NCBI RefSeq assembly: GCF_012276695.1
Contig: NZ_CP038852.1
Location: forward strand, 868,001-932,000
Source: Candidatus Pelagibacter giovannonii
GTDB taxonomy: Bacteria; Pseudomonadota; Alphaproteobacteria; Pelagibacterales; Pelagibacteraceae
Direction of reading: 5' to 3'
DNA: 64,000 nt
Numbering within the stretch: the stretch's first letter is position 1; each line of letters starts with the position of its first letter. The notes beneath the pieces are model-generated. The model saw nothing but the letters and a program-made list of their open reading frames with translations, ran no database searches and had not been told where the DNA came from. The position numbers and the translations under genes are program-made. Of the stretch, positions 62,905 to 64,000 are shown one piece after another.

Positions 62905-63867
62905 ATGAAAAAAATATCTTTAATAGGAGCAGGTCAAATTGGGGGCACTCTTGCTCACTTAATAGGAACCAAAGAAGTAGCTGATGAAGTGGTACTATTT
63001 GATGTTGCAAGTGGCATAGCTAAAGGAAAAGCTCTAGACATAGCTCAATCTTCCTCAGTTGATGGTTTTAATGTGAAATTTTCAGGTACAGACAATTATG
63101 AAGATATAAAAGATTCAGATGTAATAATAATCACTGCAGGAGTTCCAAGAAAACCAGGAATGAGCAGAGATGATTTATTGGGTATTAATCTAAAAATTAT
63201 TAAACAAGTAGCAGAAGGCATTAAAAAAAATGCACCTAATGCATTTGTTATATGTATCACAAATCCATTAGATGTTATGGTGATGGCCTTTCAAAAATTT
63301 TCTGGGTTACTAGCAAATAAAGTAGTTGGAATGGCAGGAATTTTAGACAGCTCAAGATTTAAATTATTTTTATCTCTAGAGCTAAACGTTCCTGTAAAAG
63401 AAATTGAGGCAATGGTTATGGGAGGTCATGGAGACACAATGGTTCCCCTACCAAGATTCACAAAAGTTTCAGGTAAACCATTACTAGACTTAGTTAAAGA
63501 AGGAAAAATATCTCCAGAAAGATTAGAGGAAATTAACCAAAGAACTAGAGATGGTGGAGCTGAGATTGTTAAATATTTAGAAAAAGGTTCTGCATTTTAT
63601 GCACCAGCAGCTTCAGGAGTACAAATGGCAGAAGCATACTTAAAAGATGAAAAAAAATTACTTCCATGTGCAGTTCATTTAAATGGAGAATATGGTGTTA
63701 GCGATGTTTATGCAGGTGTACCGGTAATAATTGGTAAAGATGGTGTTGAAAAAATAGAACAAATAGACTTGGATGAAAAAGAAAAAAAAGAATTTATGCA
63801 CTCGATAGATGCTGTGAAAGCATTATGGGAAGCTGCATCAAAAATAGACCCAGATTTGTCTAAATAA
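62905..63867 (+). CDS. mdh: Malate dehydrogenase
   Basis: A 320-residue NAD-dependent enzyme of the lactate-dehydrogenase-like type used by alphaproteobacteria. '[16 protein letters not shown]' binds NAD; Arg residues of the substrate loop are in '[15 protein letters not shown]', and the catalytic His is in '[11 protein letters not shown]'. A ribosome site 'aaggaaaa' precedes the ATG. Followed at once by the start of sucC. Confidence 0.97.
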   Translation: MKKISLIGAGQIGGTLAHLIGTKEVADEVVLFDVASGIAKGKALDIAQSSSVDGFNVKFSGTDNYEDIKDSDVIIITAGVPRKPGMSRDDLLGINLKIIKQVAEGIKKNAPNAFVICITNPLDVMVMAFQKFSGLLANKVVGMAGILDSSRFKLFLSLELNVPVKEIEAMVMGGHGDTMVPLPRFTKVSGKPLLDLVKEGKISPERLEEINQRTRDGGAEIVKYLEKGSAFYAPAASGVQMAEAYLKDEKKLLPCAVHLNGEYGVSDVYAGVPVIIGKDGVEKIEQIDLDEKEKKEFMHSIDAVKALWEAASKIDPDLSK

Positions 63868-63870
63868 ATC

Positions 63871-64000
63871 ATGAACATCCATGAACACCAAGCAAAAAAA
63901 ATCTTAAAAGAATATGGGGCAGTTGTGCCTGAAGGTATTTTTGCTTTCACGGTTGATGAATTGATTAAAAAAGCAAAATCATTAAAAACAGAAAAGTTTG
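63871..64000 (+). CDS. sucC: Succinyl-CoA synthetase beta subunit, 5' part
   Basis: The first 43 codons of a gene cut by the window end: '[22 protein letters not shown]', the standard SucC N-terminal ATP-grasp opening. Starts three bases after mdh. SucCD makes ATP from succinyl-CoA in the TCA cycle. Only the start is visible. Confidence 0.9.
   Translation, partial: MNIHEHQAKKILKEYGAVVPEGIFAFTVDELIKKAKSLKTEKF

Noticed and set aside
1..64000. Mobile elements, prophage, CRISPR, tRNA and rRNA genes
   Set aside because: No transposase, integrase, terminal repeat, regular spacer array, tRNA T-loop pattern or rRNA segment was noticed in the reading; base composition appears even.

Overview
This AT-rich (roughly 70% A+T by eye), very densely packed window looks like a chromosomal segment of a SAR11-clade alphaproteobacterium (Candidatus Pelagibacter or close kin). 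The grounds are the tiny intergenic spaces, frequent 1-14 base overlaps, many genes without a clear Shine-Dalgarno, a complete DMSP-demethylation block (dmdC-dmdB-hydrolase-dmdA) in a layout I associate with Pelagibacter, and binding-protein transporters (one ABC, one TRAP). No tRNA, rRNA, CRISPR, insertion sequence or prophage was recognised. No gene-free stretch exceeds 300 bases; the largest gaps are 16725-16905, 29800-29958, 45401-45559 and 36498-36624.

Layout. 1-2619: end of hemD, a MscS channel, a YggT protein and folD. 2635-5466: metallo-beta-lactamase-fold hydrolase, PQQ-type sugar dehydrogenase and a divergent SDR. 5494-10359: a photobiology-flavoured block with two different photolyase-family proteins around a barrel protein, a tiny DUF2256 zinc-ribbon-like gene, a YqaA membrane protein, a glutamine amidotransferase and MarC. 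10366-16724: mostly minus-strand housekeeping (PsiE-like, DsbA/FrnE-like, argG, IalB-like, aldo/keto reductase, DUF2794, YciB/IspZ) with plus-strand Bax-inhibitor-like and hspQ genes. 16906-21554: cytochrome c maturation genes ccmCDEFGH plus a PagL-like outer membrane protein. 21564-28714: a hydroxy-acid/keto-acid module (two FMN oxidases, aminotransferase, GlcD-like flavoprotein, NAD-type 2-hydroxyacid dehydrogenase, MFS carrier). 28717-36497: AcoR-like regulator divergent from a zinc alcohol dehydrogenase and an ABC importer with two unequal ATPases. 36625-41326: TRAP transporter, amidase and an unlisted small membrane gene. 41340-43666: DMT exporter, alpha/beta hydrolase, unknown exported protein. 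43659-48687: ftsY, dapF, then ffh-rpsP-trmD-rplS, with a structured leader before ffh. 48699-51808: leuCDB. 51835-57107: DMSP demethylation. 57128-64000: asd, sdhCDAB, mmsA, mdh and the start of sucC.

How it fits together. The right part couples scavenging of reduced carbon and sulfur (DMSP) to central metabolism: the dmd genes yield C1 units and a thio-acyl-CoA, and sdh, mdh, mmsA and sucC form a TCA/propionate-side block. The middle part is uptake and oxidation of small hydroxylated or carboxylated compounds, with transporters next to dehydrogenases and one local regulator. The left part holds light-damage repair candidates, as expected for a surface-ocean organism. The most interesting items are the hairpin-rich leader before ffh, the mutually complementary degenerate ABC ATPases, the photolyase-like protein whose domains appear in swapped order, and two small genes (7315-7437 and 41147-41326).
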